A stretch of 64,000 nucleotides of DNA, from positions 1,502,411 through 1,566,410 of the forward strand of contig JAVLUZ010000511.1 of NCBI GenBank assembly GCA_036768485.1, written 5' to 3'. The stretch comes from Mermis nigrescens (lineage: Eukaryota > Nematoda > Enoplea > Mermithida > Mermithidae). The notes below the pieces were generated by a model. That model searched no databases, was not told the origin of the DNA, and was given only the letters and a program-made list of their open reading frames with translations. Position 1 is the stretch's first letter, and every line of letters starts with the position of its first letter. The translations under genes were made by a program, and so were the position numbers. Shown one piece after another: positions 1 through 9,915 of this stretch.

Positions 1-264
1 CAACTCTAAATCTTTTAGCCATAGCTATGGATGAATGAGTTAAAAGTAGCATTTACTTTAAATAAGTTAAGTGGAGGAATCGGAAACATGCAGATTTTCC
101 TGAACATTTATTCAGTAAAAGCTCATTTAGACACAGTAGCAAAGTTATAACAAGGACTTAGTAAGTATATATATGGTCTAATCAGTACAGTTCTCAAAAT
201 TAACACTAACTCATTGATAAATAAGTGCCAGTATCACAGCTTGTACAAAATACGAATTACACTA
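1..264. other. No recognised feature
   Basis: A+T-rich sequence without a convincing reading frame, terminal repeat or RNA gene. Confidence 0.5.
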
Positions 265-357
265 AATTTTTCCCCGACCCCGGCCATTTTTTGACCTTGC
301 CCCGGCCGGGACCGGGGATACTGAAAAATGGCCGAGGATTGCGGGGCCCCGGTCGAT
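265..357. repeat. GC-rich palindromic MITE-like repeat
   Basis: A C/G-rich block in AT-rich surroundings. CGGCCATTTTT near 281 and AAAAATGGCCG near 324 can pair as a stem. CACTA occurs on both sides (260-264 and 358-362) and could be a target duplication, but five bases is weak evidence. Probably a small non-autonomous DNA element; the family is not recognised. Confidence 0.35.
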
Positions 358-453
358 CACTAGAGGCAAGTAAACTGCACACGATTTCCATTCACTCATG
401 ATTCTAAAAAGACATGCTAAGACTTCATTTTATATATTGCCTACCATGCTACC

Positions 454-628
454 CAGTGGCGGATTCAGGATTTTCCTAAGGGGGGGGGCGGAACCCTGAC
501 TCGGGCGGAAAAATTAGCCGTTTTAACCCGAAAATCGGTAAAACTCGCTCAAAAATCCCTAATTTTGCGCACTATTTCGGGCCAATGGGGGCGGGGGCGG
601 CCGCCCCCCCACCCTAAATCCGCCCCTG
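454..628. mobile_element. hAT-type MITE, 175 bp, perfect 8-bp TSD
   Basis: The ends are inverted repeats: CAGTGGCGGATTCAGG at the left and the complement of CAGGGGCGGATTTAGGG at the right. The element is flanked by the perfect 8-bp duplication ATGCTACC (446-453 and 629-636). Eight-base duplications with CA...TG ends are the signature of hAT transposition. The inside has G and C runs and no coding capacity, so it must be mobilised in trans. Confidence 0.85.
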
Positions 629-867
629 ATGCTACCATTCATACATGTAACAAGGGGGTGGAGATTCCCATAACCAAAGTCGTAAATATAAAAATATAAA
701 TATAAATAAACATGAATTATTCATTCCCCTCTCCCCGATTTTGTGCAAAAACTTGCGATTTCTAGCCACTTTAGGGGCATTCGGAATTCGTGTAGCTGGT
801 TCACAACATAGTCATATTATAAGAGCGTATGTGTGCGGTCGATAGCATCTGAGGAAACGAGAGAAAG

Positions 868-941
868 TTGCTGGCAGTCGGATTCGAAACGTGGAACCCT
901 TGCTCTAAAGTCCAGAACCATAACCGATCGACTAACGCTGG
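868..941 (-). repeat. tRNA-like (SINE head) sequence
   Basis: Read on the minus strand, an A-box-like TAGTCGATCGG (about 922-934) is followed some 45 bases on by a B-box-like GTTTCGAATCC (about 880-890), the internal pol III promoter arrangement of a tRNA. The acceptor stem does not pair cleanly and the anticodon arm is degenerate, so this is a tRNA-derived SINE head or pseudo-tRNA. The body of the SINE would run left from here but has no clear end. Confidence 0.5.
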
Positions 942-1139
942 TTAATTTCGATAAAGATTGCAAGCTATTCGTGATGTTTTTGAAGAAATTGAAGAAATAG
1001 TTTATTGCGACAGAGACGGAATTAAAACAATACAAATTCGGTCAAATTAAAAAAAGAAAGAATCATACACTGAAATGTCGTCAATGCAATGAAATATATA
1101 ATCAAAAACCTGCGCAAGGACTATAAAGGCGGTTTGCAC

Positions 1140-1397
1140 TTACTTATAGTCTAAGGTAAAACTAATTTTCTCTAAACGACTGCTGAAGGAGGGAAAGTTC
1201 GGGGCATTTACAACTTCTTCTGGCAAATTATTCCAAAGAGGAGGGAGTCTATTTGCAAAACAATACAATTTCAAATTTAAGCGAGATTTAGGTATTTTTA
1301 GCTTTACCGAGTTAACTGATCGAGTGATGCCATTACACACCGTAAACAACTCGTTAAAATCGATGTCTATAAGACCATGGTAAATTTTATAGGCCAT
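1140..1397 (-). pseudogene. C-terminal region of non-LTR element 1 ORF2
   Basis: This is the conserved tail after the RT thumb in CR1/Jockey-like elements: MAYKIYHGLIDIDF, then a region with ITRSVNS, then CFANRLPPLWNNLPEEVV. The WNxLPEEVV signature is typical. It is out of frame with the RT because of a single-base insertion near 1450; the upstream junction reads on naturally through a LRRVRHDL segment at about 1400-1420. The element's stop codon lies at 1140. Confidence 0.88.
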
Positions 1398-1440
1398 CGA
1401 TAGATCATGACGGACTCGACGTAACTGAAGTGAGTCTAAT

Positions 1441-3168
1441 TTAAGAAAAATCTAATCGTTCACTATAGCTCAAGTCGGGAAAATTTAAGACCCTTCTAGT
1501 AAAGTATCTTTGAACTCTCTCAATACTTCTCACGTCTTGCTTTTTGTGTGGTGACCAAATAACCGTGCAATATTCTAGTAAAGGTCGGATATACGTTTTA
1601 TAAGCCATAATTAGCAGTTCAGCATCTTTAGCCTTTAATGCTCGAAAACTCAATGACATCCTAAAATATGCACTTTTAACTATATGTGCAATGTGCGGCG
1701 AAAAATCCATATATTCGTTCAAAAGAATACCTAAATCTTTTACTTCGTTGTTTTCCAAAATATCCTCCATTCCAATCGAATATTTTTGCCTGGGATTTTT
1801 ATGACCGAAATGCAAAACGGAGCACTTAGCCAAAGATAAAGGTAATTGCCACTTTTCAGACCAATTATGGATATTCAGTAACAAATTGTTCAACAAACCT
1901 GCTTGTTCTGTTACGGAAAACATTTTTACATCATCCGCAAATAGGTACATTTTCAACTTTTCATTTTTGTTCAGAAAAGCGATATCATTTATGTAAAAAA
2001 GAAACAAAAGAGGACCAAGAACGCTACCCTGTGGAACTCCGCTAGTAACATCAGTGAGCTCAGAAAAAGAATCACCAATTTTTACCTGCTGAGTTCGACC
2101 ATGTAAAAAATCTGTAATCCACAAAAATAATCGTCCTTTTAGTCCGTAAAATGAAAGTTTGTGAAGGAGTTTATTATGTGAGACAGAATCAAAAGCTTTG
2201 CAGAAGTCTAAATATATAGCATCAACCGGACTTTTAGAATCGATGTGGCATATAATTTCGTTTATGTACATTAATAGTTGGGCTTCACACGATTTTTTAG
2301 GCAAAAATCCGAACTGAATAGATGAAAAAATTTTGTTTATTTGAATGTATGTTAAGATGTTATCTTTTAATATTTTCTCTAAAATTCTGCAACTCACACA
2401 CGTTAACAAAATAGGCCTATAATTAGAAGTTATGGAAGGATCACCCTTTTTGAAAATGGGGATGACGTGAGCTGTTTTCCAGATTTTTGGAAGTTTACCA
2501 GTTAACAAGGAAATGGAAAAGATCTTTTTAAGAGGTAACAAAAGCGAGACTTTCAAATTTTTATACAAAATACTAGGTAATCCGTCTGGACCAAAGGAAC
2601 TAGAACAATTTAAGTTGGAAATGGCTTTAGCTACAGCTGCTTCATCAAGTATGATATTTTCCAAACCAGGCAAATTCTTTAAATCAAGGTCAAGTAAGGG
2701 TAAGCTTCCATCATCCTGAGTAAAAACTGAACAGAAAAAAGTATTTAGTAAAGTAACTTTCTTAGATTCTTCCGAAACTAGCTCGCCATTTTCCTTTTTT
2801 AGCGGTGGCATGGTTTTAGCACTTTTCAAACGTTTACCAACAAAATTATAAAACTGTTTTAAATTTCCCTTTTCAACTAATTTATTTTCGCACTTTAATT
2901 CAAAAGCCAAAATAGCTGAAGATATTTCTTTACAAACCAGTTCGTATTTTGCTTTTAAAATATCAGTTTTAGATGTTTTATATTTACGCCAAAGCCTTAG
3001 TTTTTTATTTTGTAGTTTTCTGATTTCGATTGGGTACAATTTAGCTCCAATCTTTCCGAAAGATACAAATTTAGAGACACCAAGATTAATAATAGCAAGG
3101 TATTTATTACAAAAGTCATCAATAGTTACACAGTCAAAAAATGCATCTTCCCATGAAATTGAATCCAA
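1441..3168 (-). CDS. Reverse transcriptase of non-LTR element 1 (575 codons)
   Basis: The longest open frame of the element. A linker (about residues 1-190, with NTFFCSVF) leads into the RT fingers at GPDGLPSILYKNL. Next come NYRPILLT, FGFLPKKSCEAQL, AIYLDFCKAFDSVSH (motif A with catalytic Asp), SGVPQGSVLGPLLFL (motif B), YINDI, LFADDVKMF (motif C; FADD is usual in this group), DLGI and RPLLEYCTVIWSP. All catalytic positions are visible and open, so this domain is young or was lost recently. The frame stops at 1441 because of one extra T in a T run; the real C-terminus continues in another frame at 1140-1397. The domain order and motifs fit the Jockey superfamily (CR1/L2/Rex-like); the exact clade is not settled. 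Confidence 0.92.
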   Translation of the reverse strand: MDSISWEDAFFDCVTIDDFCNKYLAIINLGVSKFVSFGKIGAKLYPIEIRKLQNKKLRLWRKYKTSKTDILKAKYELVCKEISSAILAFELKCENKLVEKGNLKQFYNFVGKRLKSAKTMPPLKKENGELVSEESKKVTLLNTFFCSVFTQDDGSLPLLDLDLKNLPGLENIILDEAAVAKAISNLNCSSSFGPDGLPSILYKNLKVSLLLPLKKIFSISLLTGKLPKIWKTAHVIPIFKKGDPSITSNYRPILLTCVSCRILEKILKDNILTYIQINKIFSSIQFGFLPKKSCEAQLLMYINEIICHIDSKSPVDAIYLDFCKAFDSVSHNKLLHKLSFYGLKGRLFLWITDFLHGRTQQVKIGDSFSELTDVTSGVPQGSVLGPLLFLFYINDIAFLNKNEKLKMYLFADDVKMFSVTEQAGLLNNLLLNIHNWSEKWQLPLSLAKCSVLHFGHKNPRQKYSIGMEDILENNEVKDLGILLNEYMDFSPHIAHIVKSAYFRMSLSFRALKAKDAELLIMAYKTYIRPLLEYCTVIWSPHKKQDVRSIERVQRYFTRRVLNFPDLSYSERLDFS

Positions 3169-3221
3169 ATAAGCTGAAAAATCAACATATTTCCCACGCG
3201 AAAAATTCCGTGATTTTATTT

Positions 3222-3903
3222 TTATTTTTTTCTGCTACAATCAGCAATGACAGAAAAGCTTACCTGATAATGATCACAAGAAAGTGTTAAAGGTGGCAAA
3301 ACATTTATGTCAAAACAAATGTTAGCGTTAGAAAAAACAAGATCTAAAGTGTTATCTAATCTGGTAGGCTGATTTACATGCTGAGTAAATCCATTTGATA
3401 TAAGAGTATTCCAAAACAGCAAAGAGCTTTTATCAGTCGGAATTTCATTAGAAAACCAATTAATGTCGGGAAAGTTAAAATCACCTATTATTATCGTTGG
3501 CAAATTTTGGGCCATACACCAAAGTAGAAAGTCACACAAGTTTTCAGTAACAGTAGCGTCATGATCTGGTGGCCTATAAGATAACACGGTTCGAATTTTT
3601 GAGGTTTTCGTAAGTAAGTCAATAACTAAACATTCATAATCACAAAATTCGTCTGGATAACTTAAACTTACGGCATTCAACAACTTCTTTGCGAGGCAGC
3701 AAACTCCGCCCCCTTTTTCGGCACCTTTCGGTCACAACGGAAAATACAGTATTCCGGGTTTTGAAAAATAATCGAATCAGGTATGTTGGGCTCCAACCAA
3801 CTCTCAGTGATGAAGATCAGATCATAAATTTGGGTACTAAGCAGAAAATCGAGCTCTAGTGACTTGTTTTTAACACTTCTAGAATTAAATTGTAAGCATT
3901 TTA
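3222..3903 (-). pseudogene. Endonuclease domain of non-LTR element 1
   Basis: This is the EEP-family (APE-type) endonuclease that nicks target DNA for target-primed reverse transcription. Reading from 3903 leftwards there is an N-terminal NSRSVKNK segment, then FITESWL (the catalytic Glu motif), CIFRCDR, SYRPPD, GDFNFPDINW, PTRLDNTLDLVFSN and finally a CDHYQVSF segment equivalent to the SDH motif that carries the catalytic Asp-His pair. A frameshift near 3700, in a run of G and A, separates FRCDR from the following KGGGV-like strand. The part from 3683 to 3222 is open for 153 codons. It is followed by a short non-matching gap before the RT frame. It would be inactive as it stands. Confidence 0.85.
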
Positions 3904-4071
3904 AAAACTTAATGTCACTTGCGCAGGGTGAAAATCCTAAGCTCTAATTTTTTACGATAAAAAGTAGAACCAGTATTTTTGTTATCGTTAGAAATGCGCG
4001 ATTTAATACAATCAGAACGATAGTCGATATTGCTGGTTTACCAGCTGATTAGGCTTAGGCTTAGTATCATG

Positions 4072-4215
4072 GACTGACCAAAATTTTGGTGCCAGCGTTT
4101 AAAACAAGCCTGAGTTATTGGATGCGACGAGCGGAGCGAGCGAAGCGAAGCTAACGCGAGTTGCATCCCATTGCTTAGGCTTATTTTAAATGCTGGCACC
4201 AACATTTGGTCAGTC
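4072..4215. mobile_element. Palindromic TIR element, 144 bp
   Basis: Imperfect inverted repeats of about 42 bp: the left end starts GACTGACCAAAATTTTGG and the right end reads TTTGGTCAGTC. The repeats continue inward through GTGCCAGC and AAGCC. The short centre is rich in GCGAGCGAAGCG words. CATG lies next to both ends (4068-4071; 4217-4220), but with one extra base on the right the duplication is uncertain. Fold-back MITE of unknown superfamily. Confidence 0.65.
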
Positions 4216-4371
4216 ACATGAATCTACTGGAAAAATCTGATGACTGCCTTACTTGTTTTCGACTTGACTCAAATCAAACCAGTTAGGTGGCAGCTTTCAC
4301 CGGATAATATTTGATGTATACGTACTTATAACGTGGCTATCTTAATACATATATGAACCAGCTACACCAAT

Positions 4372-5209
4372 CAGGGTTGGGAAAAACCAAAGTTTGAAAA
4401 TTTCCGATATTTTGGTTTTTCTGTTTTTTATGGTTTTTTAATGGTTTTTGATGGTTTTTTTATGGTTTTTTAATGGTTAAATTTTGGTTTTTATATCTCA
4501 GTCATGAGTATAAGTTTTTAAATGCTTGATTATGATTAAAAACCACTAAATTAAAGAACAGGCATGAGTTGCCTAACCAATTATTCAGGAAAAATAACAA
4601 AACTGGACAATTTCAAATTTATTCAGTAGAATAAACGGCAACATTGAGAATCATTTTCTTCTTGTTCATTTTCATCGCTAGAAATACCTATCTAGGGTCG
4701 TTCCTTCGAGTTGATTGATATTGCTTTTCACAAATACTCATCAGGCACGTTTCTGTGGGGGGATTGGGGGGAAATGTCCCCCCCAAATTTTGAAAAACTG
4801 GAAAAATTTCAATTTTTAATGCTATTTTTGCCGTTTTTGGCCTTTTTGGCATTTGGTCCCCCCTAAAATAAGTTGGTCCCCCCAAAATTGGAGGGTCAGC
4901 TTCGTGCCTGAATCATCATTACATTACGATTATAATTAAGTCTCTCTTACAAAAGAAAAGTTCAAACAAAATGAAAATAAACTATTCCATGCCGTTTATT
5001 CCCTAAATAATTAGTCTACTCTATGCTAGAGTAAAGAGTACTATTTGCACATGTTTACAAATGATGAAATATGAATCTTGCAACATTTTTTAACATCGAC
5101 CTAAAAATACCAAAAAAAAACCAAAAACCAGGCCGATTTTCAAACCATAAAAAACCATAAAAAATCAAAAAAACCAAAAAACCAAAAAACCATGCCCGGC
5201 CAACCCTGA
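4372..5209. mobile_element. hAT-type MITE, 838 bp, perfect 8-bp TSD, with nested element
   Basis: The ends are CAGGGTTGG and CCAACCCTG and are flanked by the perfect duplication ACACCAAT (4364-4371 and 5210-5217). CAGGG ends and 8-bp duplications are hAT hallmarks. Subterminal arms are low-complexity: repeated ATGGTTTTTT words on the left (4391-4500) and their complement on the right (5105-5195). No transposase is encoded. A second MITE (4742-4910) sits inside. Confidence 0.85.
4742..4910. mobile_element. hAT-like MITE, 169 bp, nested
   Basis: Perfect 8-bp inverted termini CAGGCACG/CGTGCCTG, the same ends as the 159-bp family at 5766 and 43639, with G-run and C-run subterminal tracts. It lies inside the 838-bp element. 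The flanks (ATACTCAT and AATCATCA) do not form a clean duplication, so an edge has probably mutated. Confidence 0.65.
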
Positions 5210-5217
5210 CACCAATG

Positions 5218-5757
5218 CCAGGGCATTCTTTCAATTTTTGAATAAAAATCGAAGTTCGCGCACTCCCCCTAATGGTCGGCAAACTCCCAACCAACACTTT
5301 GGGCTGTTGATTGCCTGCTACTTTACATGGGCAGTGGGCCAAATTCTGGCAGTCAGATGGAGCATAACTGAAAAAAGCTAATTTATTCAATTCTACGGAT
5401 CTATCAATTTGGAGAGAGAATTTGGATTTTGGGGGTTAAAACCCTATCCGTTTACGTCTATGTATGATACCCACTCTATCCCAATTTTTTCTCGCTTTTA
5501 AGCACGTTATTGTGGTCCGAACACTTTAAGGTAACTAGACATTGCCGGTCACTTTACGGTGTAACATCGGCGACCAAGAAGTACACAGTAAATAGATCAC
5601 TAACTGAAATTTTAATATTGCACATTACTTAACATGCTTACCTAAAATTTTATAAGTAGGTACGTTCGTTTTCCAATACTGCAGTTTTTGCTTATTTCTT
5701 CATTGTAATTTTTAAGGTTTCTGCCATAATAAACAAATGAATAATTATAGCTTGTGG
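5218..5757. other. No gene recognised
   Basis: No convincing coding region. Around 5405-5470 a G-run followed by TTTACGTCTATGTATG resembles the right end of the G-rich hAT MITEs (compare 6640-6663) and may be a decayed member, but no left end or duplication was found. Confidence 0.4.
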
Positions 5758-5765
5758 CAAATAAC

Positions 5766-5924
5766 CAGGTACGTAGCTGTGGGAGGACTGGGGGGTCGGA
5801 CCGCCCCGTAATTCAGAAAAAAAGGAAAAATAGGACTTTTTACACTTTATTTCGTGCTATTTCTGGCTTAGACCCCCAAAATTTGTGTTGGTACCCCAAA
5901 ATAGGAGGGCTAGCTACGTGCCTG
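5766..5924. mobile_element. hAT-type MITE, 159 bp, perfect 8-bp TSD
   Basis: Left end CAGGTACGTAGCTGTGGG, right end GCTAGCTACGTGCCTG, flanked by the perfect duplication CAAATAAC (5758-5765 and 5925-5932). A second copy of the same length lies at 43639-43797. Non-coding. Confidence 0.88.
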
Positions 5925-5989
5925 CAAATAACACGAGCTGATTACGTATTTCTTTGATTTCTACTACTGGTAAAAGAAATTGCGCTTCG

Positions 5990-6100
5990 AAAAATAAATT
6001 TTACTAATCTTTATTAGTATACTAGTAATGCTATTAGTAATTAGTAATAAATATTACTCCATTATTTTCTGTTTCACAAATCACTAATAAATATTACTCA
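5990..6100. repeat. AT-rich repeat of ACTAATA/ATTAGTA words
   Basis: Dense ATTAGTAAT and AATATTACT words. The same composition returns at 40398-41330, so it is a dispersed repeat rather than unique DNA. A CTGTTTCAC word near 6070 also occurs near the ends of other AT-rich repeats here. Confidence 0.5.
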
Positions 6101-6405
6101 TACTAGCAAGAAAAAATGCTCCGATGGTACAAAAAAAGGTAGAATATACTTGGAACAAAGAATTATCAAGGACGTAAAAGGAGGACACTAGAAAAAGCTC
6201 CTATCTACAAATGTCACAAAATTTGCTAAAACTCAGAAATTTCATAAACAAAGAAAAAATGAAAGTAAGTAAATCAAAGAAAAAACCTACCTGTGCCTAA
6301 AACTGCAAGATCTGCTAAAAATCAGACTTTTTCTAAGCAACGCAAAAATCGAAGTATATTCTGCGGCCTCTGAAAAAAATAGGTGAACCTTCTCATATTG
6401 TCCAC

Positions 6406-6663
6406 CATACAGTGGGCGGTTCCAAAATTCTGAGGGGTTTTCAAATTGGAATATTGGCCTTAAAAATAGTGCTATGGCGAAAAAACACCATTTTTGAACG
6501 TCTTTTTGTCGAGCCATATCTATTGGTACCTACCAAAAATACCCAAAAAGAGCAGAAAGATTTAAAAAATTGTATTCTGGAGGTATTGTTGGGTATTTGC
6601 GTTTTCTTGTTGGGTATTTCGCCTTGGGGTGCATACTCCCCAAACCCCCTACGTCTAGGTATG
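6406..6663. mobile_element. G-rich hAT MITE, nested, about 258 bp
   Basis: Starts CATACAGTGGGCGG and ends CTACGTCTAGGTATG; the flanks TTGTCCAC and GTGTCCAA share six of eight bases. The internal order (AAAAACACCATTTTT core, then G-runs and ACCCCC) matches the copies at 34765, 40711 and 43257. An open frame crosses it but is not conserved. Confidence 0.7.
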
Positions 6664-6911
6664 GTGTCCAATGCATAATATAAAGCTTATAAAATAAATC
6701 TCAAATCTGCGTTTTGCTAATCACTTGCAACGTTAATTTATTCGATATTGTGGCTAGATAAATATTACAAAAAGTTATATCCTATGATTATTTGCGATAA
6801 CGCAACGAAAGACTGTGATTTCTATATAATGCATGCGTTCATTCAGTACTCTTCTGGCGTTTAATCCACCAGACCACCCGGATTTTATTCCTGCACATGT
6901 AAACTGATAAC

Positions 6912-7043
6912 CATTAGGCATGGGAGGTTAGGGGTATGCACCAGTGTTCAATCAGAACGTCGAAAATTGCCGTTTTTCCAACATACCATGATTACTATTT
7001 TTTGACCCAGAAAAATATTGCAACATGGCGCTGCTCAGCTATG
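6912..7043. mobile_element. Decayed G-rich hAT MITE
   Basis: Carries a GGGGTATGCACC word and a GAAAATTGCCGTTTTT core like the better copies, in the opposite orientation to the copy at 6406. Its ends resemble CATxxGTGGG and CTGCCCACxTATG. The flanks CTGATAAC and GCGATATC agree at five of eight bases. Confidence 0.4.
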
Positions 7044-7395
7044 GCGATATCTGCTTTTGCGGAGTGAGTGGTTCAGTTATCTAGCCCAATGTTTTATCTT
7101 TGTTCGACAGGATGCTGCTTTCCTCTGCAGGCCGCAGAATATACTTCGATTTTTGCGTTGCTTAGAAAAAGACTGATTTTTAGCAGATCTTGCAGTTTTA
7201 GGCACAGGTAAGTTTTTTCTTTGATTTACTTACTTTCATTTTTTCTTTGTTTAGGAAATTTCTGAGTTTTAGCAAATTTTGTGACATTTGTAGATAGGAG
7301 CTTTTTCTAGTCCCCTCCTTTTACGTCCTTGATAATTCTTTGTTCCAAGTATATTCCACCTTTTTTGTTCCATCGGAGCATTTTTCTTGCTAGTA

Positions 7396-7864
7396 CCCAA
7401 CTTTTTGTTAGCAAAAAATAGTAGTTATTCCTATCTTTGTCAGTGTTGTAGCGAATGTCATTAGGTACTGCTTCCATCTCAGCAATTTATACTTGCATTG
7501 TGTATGAATTATATTCCGACTCCGCGCGTTTGCAATATTATTTAGCTGAAGTTCGAAGCAGCATCATTTTCTGTGCTCAAGCTGGAATTCACTTATCGCT
7601 TCTGATCGTTGCTTACTTCGATCATGATGCAACTTCAACAAATAATCTCACGTTTTGTCATTTTACTTCTCGCTGACACTTATTTAGTTCGATAAAGTTG
7701 ACTGCCCGCAGCAATGCACTGGCTAATCGACCTAAGAAACACGCATTTCAAAGTAAAATGCATGCGTCGTTCAAGTGGACATTTCTTTACAGTTGGGTAG
7801 ATTGCGTAGCAAACAGGGCGCAATGATTTTTGCCCAATCGCTATGATTGAAGATAGCTAAATCT
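7396..7864. other. No gene recognised
   Basis: The 73-codon open frame at 7455-7676 shows no recognisable motif and no second copy. Nothing else is supported. Confidence 0.4.
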
Positions 7865-9915
7865 TAGGTAGCGCGTTAGCGCGTACCTATAATATACTTG
7901 GGTACCCCTAACACCTGTGCACCCCCTACAGCTATAACGGGACACTTCTGGAAGGTGCGATTTTTTTTAAAAGAAAGATAATAAAAAATTCGCTGCCTGT
8001 GTTTTTTGTTTTTCTTGAAACTCAAAACTGACTGTGTAAAGAAGGTGTAAAGTTTTTGTGTAACGTTATAACATAGGACAAATTTTGGGACCTTTTTACT
8101 GCGGCATGTAAACAACTGAGTATTAATGACTAGAAGAATTGAACAGCATAGGATAATAGAGCGATGAATTCTACAGATGGCTCTTTTTTTGTTTTTTTTT
8201 GAAATTTGCATTAGTTATCGAATGGCAGTGTAAAGAGTGCGAAAATCTGGGGGTGAAAAAGCACTTTTTGGTCGAGTTTTCAACCTGCTTATGTCCGATA
8301 CTAACTCCGGTTATGAGTTTTTTCAAATGTTTTCTGACAGAAATGTAGAGCGGATCAAGGGCTACATTCTACATATAAGCAAAGTCTTCTATGCTCTATG
8401 GTGAGTTAGATCCTGGGGTTTAAAGTTTACACTCTAGTGGATGGTGTAAAAAAACGGATTTTAACTAAGATTTCTCTGCCAAATTTTCCCGCTTATGAGT
8501 CAGGGTGAATTGAATACAGCAGTAATAAAGCGCCTCTCAGGGGCTACACATCGCAGCAAACCGCATTTAAAAAAACGCAATATTGATTTATTTATGGGGG
8601 TGTAAATTTCGAAATCAGAGGTGAAAAATGGGCGAAAAAACACGTTTTTTCCGAATTTTGATTAATAAATCATACCAAATAATTTTTGCAAGAGAATTTT
8701 GGCACACAGGAGTGTACTACGATTTAAAAGCTACAAATTGTACCAAACTGAATTTCTTTAAACTCAATGGGGAGTTCGGTACGGAATTTTAAAGTTTACA
8801 GTGTTCTAAATGATGGAAAATACGTTTTTGTTGCGTTTTTTGTTCGCCACTTTCTCCGTCCAGAAGAAGTCGGGATAAGTCCAATAGAATAAAAATAAAG
8901 TGCTTTATATCGGGTGCATGTCAAAGCAAATTGTCTATACATTAATATTTAGCGAGTGTAAAGTCAAAAATTTGGTGTTTAAAATGCGTTTCTGTCTTGT
9001 TTTTTCTGCCTGCTTCTCCGGTAATGAGTCAGGACACGATTACCAAGTCTAGAAATGGACCAGGAACCAAATTTGATATGCCAGTCTGGCGCGTATGTTT
9101 ACACTCTACACGTGTTGTAAAGTGGTTTACACCAATTGTTAGTTTGCCCATAGAACATTATGGAGACTTAATTTTTTTCATAAATATTAATCGTAATATC
9201 GGAGCAATATCAAAATTACGAATCTGACCAAAATTTTCTTTACACTAGGTGTTTACATGAAGTTTACACTACATATGTATTTATCTTCGTTTTTGAGCAT
9301 TCCAGAAACCTAATTTTTACCTGGAGTCTAAAAATTTTCAAAGGATCAAATGTGAGACGTCACGTAGGCGCGTTTGTTTACATCCAACAGTGATGTAAAG
9401 TAGTTTACACTCATTGTTTATTTGTCCTCAGACCATTGTAGAGACATAATTTTTTCATGAATGTTGATCATAATATCCGAGTAATTTTTTACACTGCATG
9501 TTAGCCTTTGTTCTAGAGCGTTGCAAAAACCGAAATTTTTTCCTGAGATCTAAAAATTTACAGGGAATGAAATATATACGTCAGTTGGGCGCGCTTGCTT
9601 ACACTCAGCAGTATTGCAAAGTGGTTTAAACCTAATGTTTATTTGTCTTTAAAAGATTATGGAGACTCATTTTTCCATAAATATTGAAAGTAATATCGGA
9701 GCCATATCAAAATTACGAATCCGATTAAAATATTCTTTACGCTATGTGTTTGTGTAAAGTTTACATTACGTGTTAACCTTAATTCGATAGACTTGCAGAG
9801 ACTTTGTAACTGAAGTCAAGAAATTTCCAAGGATTCATATGTGAGACATCAATTAAGTGAGTTTGTTTACCCTCAAAAGTAATCTAAAGTGATTTAAAAA
9901 TTATGTTCAAGTGTC
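7865..9915 (+). repeat. Non-coding repeat unit A (hairpin-ended, GTGTAAA-rich)
   Basis: Begins with an imperfect palindrome TAGGTAGCGCGTTAGCGC...TACCTA, followed by TATAATATACTTGG. It then shows a long series of segments shared with unit B (10215 on, resuming at 35303) and with an inverted copy at 38640-40397. About fifteen GTGTAAA or TTTACAC words are scattered through it. Open frames are short and not shared between copies, so I treat it as a non-coding or non-autonomous repeat. Its superfamily is not recognised. Confidence 0.6.
9060..9915 (+). repeat. Tandem monomers, about 220-280 bp each
   Basis: Four diverged tandem copies within unit A. The landmark GGCGCG-TTGTTTACACTC recurs near 9090, 9367, 9587 and 9855 (spacings about 277, 220 and 268), each followed by GTAAAGTGGTTTA, then a GGAGACxTAATTTTT segment, ATATCGGAG and ACGAATC. 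The inverted unit at 38640-39200 holds at least two monomers. Confidence 0.65.

Larger units (their letters stand above)
1040..3960 (-). mobile_element. Non-LTR retrotransposon 1 (Jockey/CR1-like group), 5'-truncated
   Basis: A minus-strand element with, in order, an apurinic-type endonuclease, reverse transcriptase and the family's typical C-terminal region. No ORF1 is seen upstream, so the copy is 5' truncated, as is usual for target-primed insertion. The 3' end is only approximate, near the A/T-rich stretch at 1040-1060, and no target duplication was found. The coding region is broken by at least two frameshifts (near 1441 and 3700) and a gap at 3168-3222. Confidence 0.85.
6103..7393. mobile_element. 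Long-TIR element copy 1 (TA-flanked)
   Basis: Terminal inverted repeats of about 265 bp (6103-6370 and 7128-7393), beginning CTAGCAAGAAAAAATGCTCC and ending with its complement. Each end is flanked by TA (6101-6102; 7394-7395), the target-duplication length of Tc1/mariner-type transposition. Related shorter copies lie at 37589-38387 and 59521-60286. No transposase frame was found. A G-rich hAT MITE is inserted at 6406. Confidence 0.8.

Noticed and set aside
4391..5195. CRISPR-like regular repeats of ATGGTTTTTT
   Set aside because: Low-complexity arms of an hAT MITE in a eukaryotic window, without spacers.
7865..9915. Repeat unit A as a Helitron
   Set aside because: It has an end hairpin, but the bases after it differ between copies and no consistent CTRR terminus was found; no Rep/helicase sequence is present.
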